In this document: positions 1 to 7,646 of the stretch, piece by piece
Layout of the letters: the number at the start of each line of letters is the position of its first letter
Position numbering within the stretch: the first letter of the stretch is position 1
Source: Succinivibrionaceae bacterium
GTDB taxonomy: Bacteria > Pseudomonadota > Gammaproteobacteria > Enterobacterales > Succinivibrionaceae
Length of the DNA: 64,000 bases
Reading direction: 5' to 3'
Assembly (NCBI GenBank): GCA_019420905.1
Contig: JAHZGH010000007.1
Location: 62,610-126,609, forward strand
The notes under the pieces: generated by a model
Told to the model about the DNA's origin: nothing
The model's database searches: none
The model's input: only the letters and a program-made list of their open reading frames with translations
Translations under genes and position numbers: made by a program

Positions 1-250
1 GTTGCAATTATAAATCAATTATTTAAAGAACTGAAACTTGCTCTGAGCATTCATTAAATCAATATCTTGCATGTGTTGCAATTATAAATCAATTATTTAA
101 AGAACTGAAACTAAGCTGAGCCTTCGTAATCGTAGCTCTCAGAAGTTGCAATTATAAATCAATTATTTAAAGAACTGAAACAAGATGTGCCTATCATAGA
201 AACTGATGCTACCAGATTAGCTGCAATTATAAATCAATTAACTTAAAAAC
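1..250 (+). CRISPR. CRISPR array, leader-distal end
   Basis: Three identical 37-nt repeats start at 1, 75 and 145, each beginning GTTGCAATTATAAATC and ending GAACTGAAAC. A degenerate fourth copy at about 220-250 loses the conserved 3' half. The spacers are 38-74, 112-144 and 182-219 (37, 33 and 38 nt). Repeat decay at the right end is usual for the leader-distal end, so the leader and cas genes probably lie left of the window. The GAAAC end and 37-nt length are typical of type I-B or type III repeats, but the type cannot be fixed without cas genes. I saw no spacer match elsewhere in this window by eye. Confidence 0.93.
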
Positions 251-611
251 AAAAAAATAGAATCAAAGCTTTTGATTAAAAAGAATGGATATTAATCACA
301 TTTCAACTCCATATTAAATATTTTTGTTATAATGCCGCCGAAGTAATAGTTTGCTGTGTCTTTATTTGCCAAACAGCATTTATTTAAATGCTGAAAAGCT
401 TCAATTCAGCAGACAAACAATATGCTTGATTATTCTTCTTAAAGGGCGTTCCCCTTTGTTAGCAAACATTATAATAGTTGGTCTCTATAGCTTGAGCAAG
501 CTGTAGATATGTAATGATTTTATCTAAGTGAATAAATCTGCACGTATTAAGATAAAAATTACCCGATAATGTCTGACATCAGGTACGTCTATAAAATAAA
601 ACTAAAAACTT
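251..611 (+). promoter_or_regulatory. Structured leader upstream of the AraJ-like gene
   Basis: This 360-base gene-free stretch holds several inverted repeats. A perfect 9-bp palindrome lies at 374-382/385-393 (CAGCATTTA/TAAATGCTG). An AAAGGG/CCCTTT hairpin lies at 441-457, and a short ATGTC-T-GACAT palindrome lies about 40 bases before the start codon. No clear riboswitch family was recognised. These could be operator or attenuator elements for the exporter gene, but that is inference. Confidence 0.4.
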
Positions 612-1853
612 ATGATTAAAGGTCTAATTGCTCTCTCGTTTGGTACCTTAAGCTTTGGTACTGCCGAGTTTGTGGTCATGGGATTATTGCCTTACATCGC
701 ACAAGATTTCGGCGTGTCTCACGCTATGGCAGGAAACACTATTGCAGCCTATTCTTTTGGCGTATGCGCTGGTGTTATATATTTGATTTCAACACGCAAG
801 CTAAATCTTAAAACATCAATTTTGATTGTAATCAGCGTACATTTCCTAGCGCTGATTGCGACAGCCTTTGCTCCTTCGTTTAAAATGCTCCTGGCTGCGC
901 GCTTCTTTTCTGGCATGCCTCACGGATGCTATATTGGCTTAGGTGCGATCATTGCTGCTCGTTTAGCAAAATATGGCAATGGCTCAAGTGCAATGGCTAT
1001 CTTATTAGCAGGTCAGACTTTAGCTAATGTATTATGCGTTCCTTTAGGAACTACATTAGCTCACGCCTTTTCCTGGCGCATGATTTTCTACATATTTATA
1101 TTTTGGTCCATGTTTGTCTTTATATCTGTTTGGCACTTTCTGCCGGATCCAGGAAAAATGGAAGACAAAGGATTTAAAAATCAGTTTGCTTTCTTAAAAT
1201 ACAAAGCTCCATATTTGGTAGGAGCTGCAATGCTGCTCGGTAACGGCGGCATCTTCTGCATGCACACATATGTAAGCCCTGTGCTTACAGACTTTGTAGG
1301 AATTCCTCTGGCAGCCGTCTCAACTATTTTAATTGCAATGGGCATAGCTATGGCGATTGCCAATCTAATAGCTGGTAAAGTCTCAGATATATTTACCCCA
1401 GGCAGAGTCTCATGCTTCTTACTGTTCAGTACTATTCTTACTTTATTAGGAAGCTTCTTCTGGGGAAATAATGCATGGATTGGTATCCCGCTATTGATCT
1501 ACAGTTCCGGCATGCTCTTTGGTCTATCTACTCCTTTGCAAGTAGCTATTTTAAGAACTGCACCCGGAGGCGAGTTAATAGCCATGGCTATTGGTCAGAT
1601 TGGCTTTAATTTAGGCAATTCCTTAGGTGCTTTTGTTGGCGGTATTCCTCTCGATTTAGGAATGAGTCCATGCTACTGTATTTTAGTAGGTGCAGCTATT
1701 ACTGCCTTAGGAACTATCACCATGTATATTTATGTACGTAAAGATGAATATCGTTACGATAAAACACGCAAGCAGCGCTTAATTGATGAAGCACATAATC
1801 AGTCTTTGGAACAAGCGCAAGACCGCAATCATGGCATCGTCCAGAAAGCTTGA
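612..1853 (+). CDS. araJ: AraJ-like MFS exporter (DHA1 family)
   Basis: A 413-residue major facilitator with about 12 hydrophobic segments. It is expected in the inner membrane as a proton-driven exporter of sugars or small drugs. The N-terminal FGTAEFVVMGLLP segment, the RFFSGMPHG segment near residue 97 and the C-terminal GGELIAMAIGQIGFNLGNS segment correspond closely to the E. coli AraJ/SotB group. The length is normal and the protein looks intact. No strong Shine-Dalgarno precedes the ATG; I kept it because the first helix begins immediately. It stands alone with a structured leader upstream and a hairpin downstream. The substrate is not evident. Confidence 0.85.
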   Translation: MIKGLIALSFGTLSFGTAEFVVMGLLPYIAQDFGVSHAMAGNTIAAYSFGVCAGVIYLISTRKLNLKTSILIVISVHFLALIATAFAPSFKMLLAARFFSGMPHGCYIGLGAIIAARLAKYGNGSSAMAILLAGQTLANVLCVPLGTTLAHAFSWRMIFYIFIFWSMFVFISVWHFLPDPGKMEDKGFKNQFAFLKYKAPYLVGAAMLLGNGGIFCMHTYVSPVLTDFVGIPLAAVSTILIAMGIAMAIANLIAGKVSDIFTPGRVSCFLLFSTILTLLGSFFWGNNAWIGIPLLIYSSGMLFGLSTPLQVAILRTAPGGELIAMAIGQIGFNLGNSLGAFVGGIPLDLGMSPCYCILVGAAITALGTITMYIYVRKDEYRYDKTRKQRLIDEAHNQSLEQAQDRNHGIVQKA

Positions 1854-1884
1854 CAATAAATCTATAAACGGCGTATTTAAACAA

Positions 1885-1943
1885 AAGAGCTAGCCTTAAG
1901 ATCCTTTTAGGATTGTTCTTTAGCTAAGAGGATCCTAGCTCTT
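1885..1943 (+). terminator. Nested hairpin after the exporter gene
   Basis: Arms AAGAGCTAG (1885-1893) and CTAGCTCTT (1935-1943) enclose a smaller ATCCT/AGGAT hairpin. No good T-run follows, so intrinsic termination is only possible. Confidence 0.4.
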
Positions 1944-2408
1944 ATAAGATATTATTCTTTAATATTAAAAGCAGAAAAACTTAAAGCTTAAAATCATTAA
2001 GCTTTAATAAAAGTATATTAGAGCTCAGACATTCTATTAAATATCCTAAATAATTTTTAATACAGCTTTTGCAGCCTCTTATCCAAAAAATCCAGAATAT
2101 TAACTGACCTAATGCACTAAACAATGTTAATTTTTAAATAAAGCTAAGATAAATTTACGTTTAAAAAGATTCTTTATAAGCTTTATATTTTGTTTTCAAC
2201 TAAGCTGAATTAATTAAATCAGTAAAAATATTAAGTTAAATTAACAATAGTTTACTAATTTAAATTTATAATTTAATATATTTAAATATTCAAAATATAT
2301 ATTTAAAATATAATTTATTATATAATTAATAACAAATATAAACTATACTTAATAAAGTAATATATTTTTATTACAGTTATATAATAATTTATTAAATAAT
2401 AAAATTAT
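1944..2408. other. Very AT-rich intergenic stretch
   Basis: About 465 bases of highly AT-rich sequence with no ORF or convincing signal. The promoter of the gene at 2409 must lie here, but many A/T runs make a single -10 impossible to choose. Confidence 0.5.
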
Positions 2409-3011
2409 ATGCAAAGTAAAAAAATGAAAGATTTTGTAAAAATTTTTAACGAAAAAAGCTTATTAAAGCTGTATTCAAAATATAAGCAGTGTGATAGCGG
2501 TATTATTGCAGCTTCAAGATCATGTTATTCTGAACAGGAAAATAACCATCGTACTCTGGCATTAAAAACAGATCTGATAAGATTGGGCTATTCTGTTACT
2601 ACAATTAACGCTATTTATACCGAAAATTATAATTCTTCAAATGCAGCTGAAGTTCGTGAAAAAATTTTTATTGTATTTGATGTATATAAAGAAAATAACC
2701 TCAAAATAAATTTAACCAAATTAGGTGAAAAATATGATCAAGACTTTATAGCTTATTTTGAAAGTGCTAACAGCGAATGCATCTTAATTGGCACAAATAA
2801 AACAGGCTATCCAGGATTTAACAATACCAAAATTCTTGGAAAATCAATGTTTGGTGAAGATAATAGGCTCTTTAGTCCTGTTATAGGAAGACCTTTTATT
2901 TTTGAACAGACATCCCTTAATTATTTTGATTATGACTGTATGAGAATAAGTTATTCTATTTCAACAATTATGATGCTAAAATATGCAGATAATTTTATTT
3001 TAAGTAAATAA
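2409..3011 (+). CDS. Hypothetical protein, DUF3293-like
   Basis: A 200-residue soluble protein with no signal peptide or membrane segment. Residues 28-65 (GIIAASRS, EN, R-x-L, L-x-x-LGYSVT) resemble the start of DUF3293 and related phage proteins, in which a strand-turn-strand is followed by an EN-x-x-R helix. Later features that fit are KLGEKYDQDFIAYF, CILIGTNKTGYPG and VIGRPF. The function of that family is unknown. The gene stands alone in AT-rich DNA between a chromosomal exporter and a prophage relic, so it may be accessory DNA. The CDS is secure; the family call is by pattern recall only. Confidence 0.75.
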   Translation: MQSKKMKDFVKIFNEKSLLKLYSKYKQCDSGIIAASRSCYSEQENNHRTLALKTDLIRLGYSVTTINAIYTENYNSSNAAEVREKIFIVFDVYKENNLKINLTKLGEKYDQDFIAYFESANSECILIGTNKTGYPGFNNTKILGKSMFGEDNRLFSPVIGRPFIFEQTSLNYFDYDCMRISYSISTIMMLKYADNFILSK

Positions 3012-3137
3012 CAAAAATAACTATATAAAAAATATTGATTCAGCTAATTTTAAAGCTTTTACTTTTAAGTAAGACTTTTGCCATCTAATTATTTAATAAC
3101 CAATTTTGTACTAATATAATTTAAAACCTTAATATCT

Positions 3138-3467
3138 TCATTCACAAATCACATTATGGTTGATGCCATCTCTAAAACCAGTATTTAAGCCTGGCTTACA
3201 GGTGACTGTTTTGCCGTTTATTTGAACTTGATATTCATGAGTGTCATAAGACTGGGGTGCTCTATACAAACTATCATTTTCATGTTTTTTGATATATGCA
3301 TCTAATTCAGCTTGACAAGTTTCATCACACCTTGCAGCACCATTCATATCAGGCCCTGCTAGAATTGGATCAGGATGTACAAGTTTATCTTGTTCTACTA
3401 GGTAATCTAAAACACTACATCCAGACAACATAATCACACTTAAAGCAATAGCAATTAATCTTTTCAT
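3138..3467 (-). CDS. Small prophage-type lipoprotein, copy 1
   Basis: A 109-residue lipoprotein precursor: an N-terminal hydrophobic segment ends in the lipobox LSGC with the lipidated cysteine at residue 17. The mature part has conserved cysteines (RCDETC, a TC and a C-terminal CE) and the block EYQVQINGKTVTC. It closely resembles the copies at 52506-52826 and 13175-13501. As in the prophage, it lies directly downstream of gp43 (circularisation-protein) sequence, here only a fragment. The gene is still open although its neighbours have decayed. Its role is unknown; a lysogenic-conversion surface protein is one possibility. Confidence 0.8.
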   Translation of the reverse strand: MKRLIAIALSVIMLSGCSVLDYLVEQDKLVHPDPILAGPDMNGAARCDETCQAELDAYIKKHENDSLYRAPQSYDTHEYQVQINGKTVTCKPGLNTGFRDGINHNVICE

Positions 3468-3515
3468 CTTACACAGTCCCTATACACTCTTTTTATTTAG
3501 TATATAAGGCAAAAC

Positions 3516-4219
3516 TTAGTTTTGACTGAGTTTTAAGGTTTTTACAGGAGTAAAAAGAGGGTTGATAATGTTGTTACGCCTTACAATCTCATCTACACGT
3601 AAAGCATCAGTGTATTTGTCATAGGCTAAGGTTAAAGTTGGAGCTGAGGTTTTAGGTGTAAAATCAACTAACTGATTATCTTGCAGTACAGTTTCGCTTA
3701 GGTAGTGATAGACGTTGGTTATCAAATCATCTATGTCATTTATATAAACAGCTTTAGTTTGTCTATAAATCAAGCTGTTATTGAATAAAGAGATTGAGCT
3801 TTTCATTTTCTAAATCGGGAACTTCAATATATTCTTTAACAGTAAAATCATTCTCTTGTGTATCATATTGAGTATCAATATTAGTGCCGATAACAGAAAC
3901 AGCTCCAGCTCGATTTGCAAGCATTATTTGTCTTGTAAAAGAAATTACATCTTGATTTGCTTTAGCCTCATCTGTATTAGAAATATTTGCGTGATGAGTA
4001 AAAAAGTGATTTTTAATTGCATCAACAAGAATTTGAACACTTTATCGCCAGTTTCTAATAAAATTTATGCCGTTTCCTAAACATAATGATGATACAGCTT
4101 CTTTACCAAAATCTTTTACTTCAAGCAATAAAGCCTGAGCTTTATTAGCACAATTTTCAATGCTTTCTTCTAAATTAAAAAGCCATGCCAAATTACTGTA
4201 TTGTAAAGACCTAAAATAA
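3516..4219 (-). pseudogene. Decayed 3' part of a Mu-like gp43 gene (DNA circularisation protein)
   Basis: An intact stretch of 96 codons (3516-3806) matches the last 75 or so residues of the full gene at 13541-14779, for example DDLITNVYHYL and the end INPLFTPVKTLKL. Upstream, nucleotide similarity to 13860-14240 continues to about 4219, with frameshifts and stops. There the similarity stops at CCTAAAATA and passes straight into sequence matching the right end of the prophage near its integrase. It looks like an internal deletion of a second, related prophage. Confidence 0.85.
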
Positions 4220-4341
4220 AAGGCGGAATGGTTTGGTACAGAATTGAATAGCTATTATATGATAAAACTAACAAAAAATTTTTTAATAGAATGGTTTGGA
4301 ATAGGATGAAATAGGTATATGGTGCGACTGCCGGAATCGAA
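4220..4341. other. attL: phage-arm sequence plus tRNA-Thr core copy
   Basis: The 22 bases at 4320-4341 repeat the 3' end of tRNA-Thr (44483-44505) with one base missing in the acceptor stem. The 100 bases to the left (4220-4319) also resemble 44379-44482, including two copies of a GAATGG-TTG-GAAT-AGG type repeat likely to be integrase arm sites. Because the flank outside the core is phage-like too, the site seems to have been occupied earlier by a related element. Confidence 0.8.
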
Positions 4342-4430
4342 TAAAAACAATTTATTTATATTTTTCAAAAAGATATTTTATTCAGGGGAACTTTTGGGGG
4401 AACTTGTTTTTTACATACGCATATGTTTTT

Positions 4431-4715
4431 TTATCTCTCTTCATCTGGCAAATGTTGCCTTTTAATTTCGCTCTCATAAGAACGTTTGCAGTGCTCTTTT
4501 TTCCAGGTAAAAATGAAAAACAAGGCATCTACAATTATTCTAAATACATCAACACTTTTATGTTTTCGATTACGCCACAAACAAGCACTAAGTGTTTCAT
4601 CAGCCCACACAGTATAATTCTTATTGAAGATGCTAACAATCGTTCCTACAAGGCAGTTCATAGTTTGATCAAACGAGATAATTAACTGTTTAAGATTGTG
4701 TAACCTATTGCTCAT
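4431..4715 (-). CDS. Small conserved phage protein downstream of the fibre-assembly gene
   Basis: A 94-residue protein with the pattern TVWADETLSACLWRNR, a hydrophobic stretch VDALFFIFTW, then KEHCKRSYESE and a charged end. I recall this architecture from small phage proteins next to lysis and tail-fibre genes (DETLSARAWR and EHC-x-x-SY motifs). No function is established. A good AGAGG ribosome site lies before the ATG. It is the last gene of the leftward late operon, 54 bases after the fibre-assembly gene, and ends near attL. The opposite-strand reading frame here is a shadow. Confidence 0.75.
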   Translation of the reverse strand: MSNRLHNLKQLIISFDQTMNCLVGTIVSIFNKNYTVWADETLSACLWRNRKHKSVDVFRIIVDALFFIFTWKKEHCKRSYESEIKRQHLPDEER

Positions 4716-4769
4716 TTTTAACCTCTCTAAAAATTAAAACGGTGCCTCAAAGCACCGCAGGGGATAAAG

Positions 4770-5504
4770 CTAATTAAATGACATCATCGTGAACTTTACT
4801 TCTATCTTATTAAGATCTTCTTTTGTTTTTGCATTATTAACTTGCTCTTGTAGAGACCATTTTTGAGCGTATAAAGCTTCACCATTTTTCACGCACTCAA
4901 CTAACATGGTTGCTAGTTGCTCTTTTGTTAATTGTACGTAGCTATTGTCATAAGTCTTAAACGTTACTACGTCTGTATAATTTTCTATTAAAGCACTGAT
5001 GTTTTTCTGACTTCTTGCATCTGCATTAATTTGTAATGAATTTACACTTGATGTTATGTACATTTCATCACACTTGTACTGGTCATACTTGCCAGCTTCA
5101 GCCGATACCTCTTCCAGCTTTTCTTTTTTAAGTTCATCAAAGGTCTTTTCTGGGATAGCTTCAACAGTCCAACTTAAATCCTCGCCTCTTTTAACTCTGA
5201 AATGCTCTGCATCTTTTTCACAAAAATCTTGCATGAGCTTCTTTAATTCAACAGCTCTGTGAGAATTGTCTTCATGATCGACAATTAAATTTAAACAATC
5301 TTTAGCAGATTGTGGCTTTTCTTCTGCGATCCAACCGTCTTCATTGTCATTAATCTTATAAAAATAGCCTTCTTTAAGTTCTGGAGCTTTTTTTATACAC
5401 ATGGGAGGCATTAAAGCAGCGCCATTAAATACTTGAGTTGTTACATCACCATCGTAATAACCATATTCATCATATTTATATGTTGTAATTAATCCATTTT
5501 CCAT
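4770..5504 (-). CDS. Tail-fibre assembly-like protein with C-terminal DUF4376
   Basis: A 244-residue protein. The N-terminal third is tyrosine/aspartate-rich, and KKAPELKEGYFYKINDN is typical of fibre-associated proteins. The C-terminal part (about 135-240) shows the DUF4376 pattern: INADARSQKNISALI, a short variable block, LTKEQLATMLVECVKNGEALYAQKW and a final helix. Such proteins usually follow the fibre gene as chaperones or accessory subunits. Here the recombinase gene and tip cassettes separate it from the fibre. An AGGAG site precedes the ATG. Transcription is leftward, like the tail operon. Confidence 0.75.
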   Translation of the reverse strand: MENGLITTYKYDEYGYYDGDVTTQVFNGAALMPPMCIKKAPELKEGYFYKINDNEDGWIAEEKPQSAKDCLNLIVDHEDNSHRAVELKKLMQDFCEKDAEHFRVKRGEDLSWTVEAIPEKTFDELKKEKLEEVSAEAGKYDQYKCDEMYITSSVNSLQINADARSQKNISALIENYTDVVTFKTYDNSYVQLTKEQLATMLVECVKNGEALYAQKWSLQEQVNNAKTKEDLNKIEVKFTMMSFN

Positions 5505-5519
5505 AAAGGTCTCCTAAAA

Positions 5520-6668
5520 ATGACAGAAAAAGATATTAAAAAATTAAAAGCTAAATCAAAAAGATATAGCGTAAATTTTGGTGAAGGGCTCTATTTGAGA
5601 GTTTCGCCAACCGGCGTTAAGTCGTGGGTTTTACGCTATTATCAAGCTCAAAAAGTAAGGGATATTACGTTAGGCAGATGGCCAGATTTATCCTTAGCCC
5701 AAGCCCAACAGCAAGCGCATTTTAAGCGAGAAGAGCTTAAAATTAAGCCCTCGGCGGGTCTAACTTTCCTTGACGGCTATCGACTGTGGCAAAGAAAGAA
5801 AAAAGGACACATCGCTAGCTATCATGATGAGTGTCAACGCATAGAACGTCACCTGCTCCCTTTCCTCAAAAAATTACAACTCGAAGACATAACAGCTCCC
5901 GTTGTTTTAAACGTCTTGCTAAAAATTGAAGACAAGCTCCCCACACTTAAGCGCTGCCTAATGCGAGTTAATGAAATTTTAGAGCTTTGCGTCTGCGCAG
6001 GTCTTCTCAATTCAAATCCTTGTCGGAAGCTGTCGAGGATTTTTGCTACACATCAAGCTGTTAACCGTCCTTTTGTTCCAGCAAACGAACTACATAAGCT
6101 CTTTTTAGAACTTAAAGACAAAGAAGAATGGTTCAAGTGCTATGTTCTTTTTGCTGTTTACTCAATGCTTAGACCAATTGAATGCAGCAGCATTCGGTGG
6201 TCTTGGATTCAAAGTGATACGCTTGTCTTGCCTGTTGAAATCATGAAAAAGCGCAGAATGCATAGAGTTCCTTTGTGTCATGAAATCATCATGCTTCTAC
6301 AATATGTTAAGACTTTGCGTAAAGGCAGACTTAATAAATTTGTCTGGGCTTTTGGTCGTGATAGACAAGCTATAAATAAGCAGCATTTGACCAAGTGGCT
6401 AAGCACAACTTCGTTAAAAGGTAAGCTTTGCCATCACGGCTTACGCGCTACAGCGCGAACTTGGATGCGTGATAACAATGTTATTTATGAAGTAGCTGAA
6501 GATGCTTTAGCTCATCTCTCAGGAACAACAACCGAACGCGCTTATCTCAGAGGTGACTATTTAGAGCAACGCAGATCAGTCATGCAAGCCTGGTGGAATT
6601 TTATATATAAACAATATTGTGCTGTTTGTGCTCCTTTAGAGGGTATAAACAGCTTAGATATGCGCTAA
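5520..6668 (+). CDS. Tyrosine recombinase, likely the fibre-tip invertase
   Basis: A 382-residue tyrosine recombinase of P4-integrase type. The N-terminal DUF4102-like arm-binding domain (GEGLYLRVSPTG), the SAM-like core-binding domain (about 85-175) and the catalytic domain are all complete. Catalytic residues visible are R218 (SMLRPIE), K243/K244, H306-x-x-R309, H332 and Y342. It is a distant paralogue of the integrase at 43184. It sits between the six tip cassettes and the fibre-assembly gene and is transcribed rightward toward the cassettes, with only 15 bases to the divergent gene. A second integrase at the attachment site makes a role in cassette inversion likely. That role is inferred from position. 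Confidence 0.85.
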   Translation: MTEKDIKKLKAKSKRYSVNFGEGLYLRVSPTGVKSWVLRYYQAQKVRDITLGRWPDLSLAQAQQQAHFKREELKIKPSAGLTFLDGYRLWQRKKKGHIASYHDECQRIERHLLPFLKKLQLEDITAPVVLNVLLKIEDKLPTLKRCLMRVNEILELCVCAGLLNSNPCRKLSRIFATHQAVNRPFVPANELHKLFLELKDKEEWFKCYVLFAVYSMLRPIECSSIRWSWIQSDTLVLPVEIMKKRRMHRVPLCHEIIMLLQYVKTLRKGRLNKFVWAFGRDRQAINKQHLTKWLSTTSLKGKLCHHGLRATARTWMRDNNVIYEVAEDALAHLSGTTTERAYLRGDYLEQRRSVMQAWWNFIYKQYCAVCAPLEGINSLDMR

Positions 6669-6705
6669 AACAGTAAAAGACATCTTGTGCTTAGCACTTT
6701 AAAAA

Positions 6706-6776
6706 TAAGCGCCAAAATATGTAAAATTTGGAGCTTAATAAAAATAAGCTCCAAAAACTCAAAATTTTGGCGCTTA
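6706..6776. terminator. Nested bidirectional hairpin between recombinase and cassette array
   Basis: A perfect 13-bp outer stem (6706-6718 with 6764-6776, containing AAGCGCCAAAAT) encloses a perfect 11-bp inner stem (6727-6737 with 6745-6755, containing TTGGAGCTTA). T-rich tails lie on both sides. It can end both the recombinase transcript and the leftward late transcript. Confidence 0.75.
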
Positions 6777-6789
6777 ATTTTTTTAATTT

Positions 6790-7017
6790 CCAAATATCAT
6801 GGGCGCATATGAGCATTTTATAGGACATGCGATCAAAGCTTCAGGAGCTTTTACGAGTACGACTTCAATATATATGAACAACCTTCCTGTGAACTCAGGT
6901 CAAGCTGACTCAAGAATAAAAATGTCTTTTAAAGCGTCTGATAGTTCTTCTATTTACAATGAAACAGATACTGTTCAACCGCCTGCGAATCAGAACTTGA
7001 TAATTATTAAGTTTTGA
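6790..7017 (+). CDS. Silent fibre-tip cassette A
   Basis: The open frame from the CCAAATAT core reads PNIMGAYEHF..., then KASDSSSIYNETDTVQPPANQNLIIIKF-type end. It has no ribosome site or promoter of its own and no fibre shaft, so it is a C-terminal fragment awaiting inversion. It is the only head site without a back-to-back partner and marks the left edge of the array. Its tail overlaps cassette B. Confidence 0.8.
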   Translation, partial: PNIMGAYEHFIGHAIKASGAFTSTTSIYMNNLPVNSGQADSRIKMSFKASDSSSIYNETDTVQPPANQNLIIIKF

Positions 7018-7019
7018 TT
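6988..7019. repeat. Tail palindrome 1 (A/B), coding on both strands
   Basis: A 32-base imperfect palindrome in which both strands encode NQNLIIIKF followed by a stop. It closes cassette A on the plus strand and B on the minus strand. Confidence 0.85.
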
Positions 7020-7208
7020 GGAGTTAGTTTGAACAGTATTAGAGTTACCATAAATTGCATTAGATCTGCTTGCAGAAGCTGACACACCTGAATATCCAAG
7101 AGAACCTGAACCTCCTCCGGCGCTAGGATTGCCTGCAATTCCTGCGAACATACCACTAAAAGAAGCTGGTGCCCCCCAAGAGATGCCAAAGCTTCCAGTA
7201 ATATTTGG
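6990..7208 (-). CDS. Silent fibre-tip cassette B
   Basis: Reads IFGPNITGSFGIS, a glycine/serine-rich middle, ASRSNAIYGNSNTVQ and the shared C-terminal peptide. Minus orientation, back to back with cassette C across the head palindrome 7201-7217. It needs two inversions to reach the fibre in the intact-frame orientation. It is not expected to be translated by itself. Confidence 0.8.
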   Translation of the reverse strand, partial: PNITGSFGISWGAPASFSGMFAGIAGNPSAGGGSGSLGYSGVSASASRSNAIYGNSNTVQTNSNQNLIIIKF

Positions 7209-7217
7209 TCCAAATAT
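7201..7217. repeat. Head site B/C, 17-bp inverted repeat
   Basis: ATATTTGGTCCAAATAT: 8-bp inverted arms around a central T. It encodes IFGPNI on both strands and serves as the start of cassettes B and C. It is identical to the D/E head site, so it is the likely crossover site. Confidence 0.85.
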
Positions 7218-7431
7218 CACTGGATGGTTTGAACTAGGACAAAATGCAGCTACTCCAAGAGTAAATGGTGTTTTCAGCTTGGGGAGTACCTTAGGCGGCC
7301 GCGCTATGGGAACTCAAATAGACAGCAGACAAATAAAAATAGACGCTAGTCTTGCCAGTTCTATTTACAGTGATATAACCACAACGGTTCAAACAGCGTC
7401 AAATCAAAATTTGATTATTATTAAATTTTGA
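7210..7431 (+). CDS. Silent fibre-tip cassette C
   Basis: Reads PNITGWFELGQNAATPR, a variable middle, IDASLASSIYSDITTTVQ and the shared end. Plus orientation. A single inversion between its head and the F head (7210-8058) would place it in frame with the fibre shaft, provided the extra base at the F junction is removed. The upstream open frame to 7129 is only antisense of cassette B. Confidence 0.8.
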   Translation, partial: PNITGWFELGQNAATPRVNGVFSLGSTLGGRAMGTQIDSRQIKIDASLASSIYSDITTTVQTASNQNLIIIKF

Positions 7432-7433
7432 TT
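7402..7433. repeat. Tail palindrome 2 (C/D), coding on both strands
   Basis: A 32-base near-perfect palindrome, the most symmetric of the three. Both strands encode NQNLIIIKF and a stop. Confidence 0.85.
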
Positions 7434-7637
7434 GGCCGGAGCTTGTACTGTGGTCGCATCGTCAGTGTATATAGGGCTAGAAAGTGAAGCTTTATATATC
7501 ATCTTTCGTATACCTGCGCTCACATTTCCTCCTGTAGTCGAGTTCGTATACCCTGCTTCAGCAAAAGCGCCCGAAAATCGCGCAGGTTGAGTTGAAGTTT
7601 CAGGATAAAAGCCTGAGGCTGTGCCGATAATATTTGG
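7404..7637 (-). CDS. Silent fibre-tip cassette D
   Basis: Reads IFGPNIIGTASGFYP, a variable middle (ARFSGAFAEAGY), YKASLSSPIYTDDATTVQ and the shared end. Minus orientation, back to back with cassette E. Like the others, it has no independent start signals. Confidence 0.8.
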   Translation of the reverse strand, partial: PNIIGTASGFYPETSTQPARFSGAFAEAGYTNSTTGGNVSAGIRKMIYKASLSSPIYTDDATTVQAPANQNLIIIKF

Positions 7638-7646
7638 TCCAAATAT
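7630..7646. repeat. Head site D/E, 17-bp inverted repeat
   Basis: Identical in sequence to the site at 7201-7217 and encodes FGPNI on both strands. Positioned where cassettes D and E diverge. Confidence 0.85.

Noticed and set aside
38..219. CRISPR spacers targeting the resident prophage
   Set aside because: No match to the three spacers was seen by eye in this window on either strand, though this is not a computed search.
500..611. Purine riboswitch before the exporter gene
   Set aside because: Neither the conserved TATA...GGT core nor the three-way-junction arms can be built; only simple palindromes are present.
3856..4685. Plus-strand ORFs of 74 and 93 residues near attL
   Set aside because: They are antisense to the gp43 relic and to the small late gene at 4431-4715, with no family features or ribosome sites.
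5520..6668. This recombinase as a leftover integrase of the deleted sibling prophage
   Set aside because: It lies inside the attL-attR boundaries and on the far side of the fibre-assembly gene. The relic outside attL has lost its integrase region. It cannot be fully excluded without relatives.
7129..7210. Cassette C starting at an independent ATG at 7129
   Set aside because: The stretch before 7210 is antisense to cassette B and has no ribosome site; the cassette begins at the head site.
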